Assembly (NCBI GenBank): GCA_027346925.1
Contig: DAIERH010000040.1
Span: forward strand, 1 to 14,083
From: Geobacter sp.
GTDB lineage: Bacteria > Desulfobacterota > Desulfuromonadia > Geobacterales > Pseudopelobacteraceae
DNA length: 14,083 bases
Reading direction: 5' to 3'
Below the pieces are notes generated by a model. It was given only the letters and a program-made list of their open reading frames with translations. It searched no databases and was not told the origin of the DNA. Position 1 is the first letter of the stretch, and each line of letters begins with the position of its first letter. Both the position numbers and the translations under genes were made by a program. Below, in pieces: positions 13,127-14,083 of the stretch.

Positions 13127-13828
13127 ATGAACTCCCTTTGCAGAAGACTCCTGATTTCCCTGTGCGTTTGCGTCCTGCCGTCCATGGCCCTTGCGACGGA
13201 AGGCTCCCCCACCGGCGACCGGCAGGCGCCTTCCCCTGGCCAGTCCGCTTCGCAGGCAACGCCGGCCGTGCCACAGAAGGCACCCGTTGCTTCAACGCTG
13301 CAACCGTCGCAACCGCCAACCGCAGCCGCCACGCCGGCAAAAGCTGCTGAAACGCTCGCCGCACCAGCCCACCCCCGGATTGGCTATGTCGATCTCATCC
13401 GCCTGGGCAACGAGTCCGAACCGGGCAAGGCAGGGAAGACACGCCTCACCGAGCGCCAGAAAAAATTCCAGAGCCAGCTCGAGGCCAAACGGAAACAGCT
13501 GGACAAGCAGCGGGCCGCCATCGAAGCCAAGCTTTCCTCCCTTTCACCCCAGCAGCGGGAGGCCAAATCAAAGGAATTCGGCAAAAAGGTAGAGGAATTC
13601 CAGAAATTCGGCCGGAACGCCGAAGACCAACTCCAGGAACTGCAACAGGAACTGAGCCGCGGCCTTTATGAAAAGGTCGAGCAGGCTGCCAATGATTACG
13701 GCAAGGCCAGCGGGCTGACGGCCATCATCGTCAAACGCGAACTGCTCTATGCGGCCAGCGGGGTGGATGTCAAGGACGTGACGGATGAGGTCATCAAGCT
13801 GCTCAACGAGAAGGGACAAAAGAAATAA
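13127..13828 (+). CDS. OmpH/Skp-family periplasmic chaperone
   Basis: 233 residues from the ATG at 13127, preceded by GAGGTA at about eight bases. Residues 1-23 are a signal peptide (basic RR, hydrophobic core, cleavage after SMALA), so the mature protein is periplasmic. From about 85 the Skp/OmpH fold is recognisable: IGYVDLIRLGNESEPGKAG, a long charged coiled coil (about 110-185), and the C-terminal return IIVKRELLYAASGVDVKDVTDEVIKLL. Skp-type proteins hold unfolded outer-membrane proteins in transit to the BAM machinery. Between signal peptide and fold lies a low-complexity spacer of about 60 residues rich in Pro, Ala, Gln and Thr, absent from the classical 161-residue Skp precursor. This copy has no bamA or lpxD neighbour, so it may be a second, specialised paralogue. 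The open frame extends upstream to 13010, but the signal peptide fixes the start. Confidence 0.85.
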   Translation: MNSLCRRLLISLCVCVLPSMALATEGSPTGDRQAPSPGQSASQATPAVPQKAPVASTLQPSQPPTAAATPAKAAETLAAPAHPRIGYVDLIRLGNESEPGKAGKTRLTERQKKFQSQLEAKRKQLDKQRAAIEAKLSSLSPQQREAKSKEFGKKVEEFQKFGRNAEDQLQELQQELSRGLYEKVEQAANDYGKASGLTAIIVKRELLYAASGVDVKDVTDEVIKLLNEKGQKK

Positions 13829-13844
13829 ATCGGATGCGCCCGCA

Positions 13845-13885
13845 GAGCATAAAAAAGCCCGCATCCCGCGGGTTTTTTTATGCTC
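13845..13885. terminator. Bidirectional intrinsic terminator
   Basis: Arms 13845-13862 and 13868-13885 form an 18-bp stem with one G-U pair and the loop ATCCC; the GC core GCCCGC/GCGGG is flanked by an A6 run and a T7 run. It follows the chaperone stop (13828) by 17 bases and lies 7 bases past the stop of the minus-strand ABC-F gene, so it serves both. Confidence 0.9.
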
Positions 13886-13891
13886 GCCACC

Positions 13892-14083
13892 TTATAGTTT
13901 ATTGTTCAACGCCTCCAACTCCTCCCAGCGCCCATAGGCCCCGGCCAACTCCTGCTCCAGCTCCGCCAGGCGGGCGTTGATACGGGCAACCTCGGCACCG
14001 GCCGACTTGTAGAACTCCGGATCGGAGAGACGAGCGTGCAGTCGCTCCTGCTCCTCTTCCAGGCCGGCAATCAGGTCAGGCAA
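13892..14083 (-). CDS. C-terminal fragment of an ABC-F family ATPase (Uup-type coiled-coil domain)
   Basis: The last 63 residues of a protein whose N-terminus lies beyond the right edge; the TTG at the edge is an internal leucine codon, not a start. The sequence is an antiparallel coiled coil with the pattern LPDLIAGLEEEQERL, LSDPEFYKSAGAE and AELEQELAGAYGRWEELEAL, characteristic of the C-terminal domain of Uup-like ABC-F proteins. These are soluble, tandem-ATPase proteins acting on ribosomes or nucleic acid. No ATPase motifs are visible here, so the assignment rests on the coiled coil alone. It ends at the shared bidirectional terminator. Confidence 0.8.
   Translation of the reverse strand: MPDLIAGLEEEQERLHARLSDPEFYKSAGAEVARINARLAELEQELAGAYGRWEELEALNNKL

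Noticed and set aside
1..14083. Mobile element, CRISPR array, tRNA or rRNA
   Set aside because: No transposase or integrase motifs, no spaced direct repeats, no attachment-site duplication and no tRNA-like cloverleaf noticed; the only structured RNA is the T-box leader.

Overview
The window reads as chromosomal DNA from a Geobacter-type deltaproteobacterium (Desulfuromonadales/Geobacterales). The reasons are its high GC content, dense multi-domain signalling genes, a triheme c-type cytochrome fused to a quinol-oxidase-like membrane protein, a small SAP-domain protein with a cysteine tail, and a T-box leader in front of leuA (known in this group but uncommon in Gram-negatives). The genus is inferred; no rRNA or marker gene is present. 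I see no insertion sequence, integrase, tRNA, rRNA or CRISPR array.

Left part (1-2809, minus strand). An unrecognised 257-residue protein with a cysteine-rich tail is followed by a hairpin and a possible internal promoter. Next comes a 593-residue cytochrome bd-subunit-I-like protein carrying three CxxCH haem c sites, then, with a 4-base ATGA overlap, the first 28 residues of a membrane protein that runs off the left edge. The last two look like one respiratory complex made in stoichiometric amounts.

Middle part (2810-11008), three signalling units. A 512-base AT-rich divergent spacer leads into a 940-residue triple-GAF sigma-54 activator on the plus strand. It converges, with one base between stop codons, on a minus-strand operon of a 59-residue SAP-domain/cysteine-tail protein followed by a 784-residue hybrid histidine kinase. 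That kinase has a degenerate N-terminal receiver, two PAS domains, HisKA/HATPase and an intact C-terminal receiver. A 278-base divergent spacer then precedes a NarX/LytS-like soluble GAF histidine kinase and its NarL-type response regulator (4-base overlap), forming an orthodox two-component pair. A 22-bp perfect inverted repeat closes this block.

Right part (11009-14083). leuA (2-isopropylmalate synthase, minus strand) lies behind a complete T-box leader: promoter, stem I with a CUC leucine specifier, AGGGTGGTACCGCG box and terminator. Back to back with it is a plus-strand Skp/OmpH-type periplasmic chaperone with an unusual Pro/Ala/Gln spacer. It ends at a bidirectional terminator shared with the C-terminal coiled coil of an ABC-F ATPase (Uup type) entering from the right edge.

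The best candidates for something undescribed are the bd-like/triheme fusion that seems to have lost both b558 haem ligands and the Q-loop, the SAP-protein/hybrid-kinase pair, and the cysteine-bearing GAF sensor kinase. All domain assignments are by eye.
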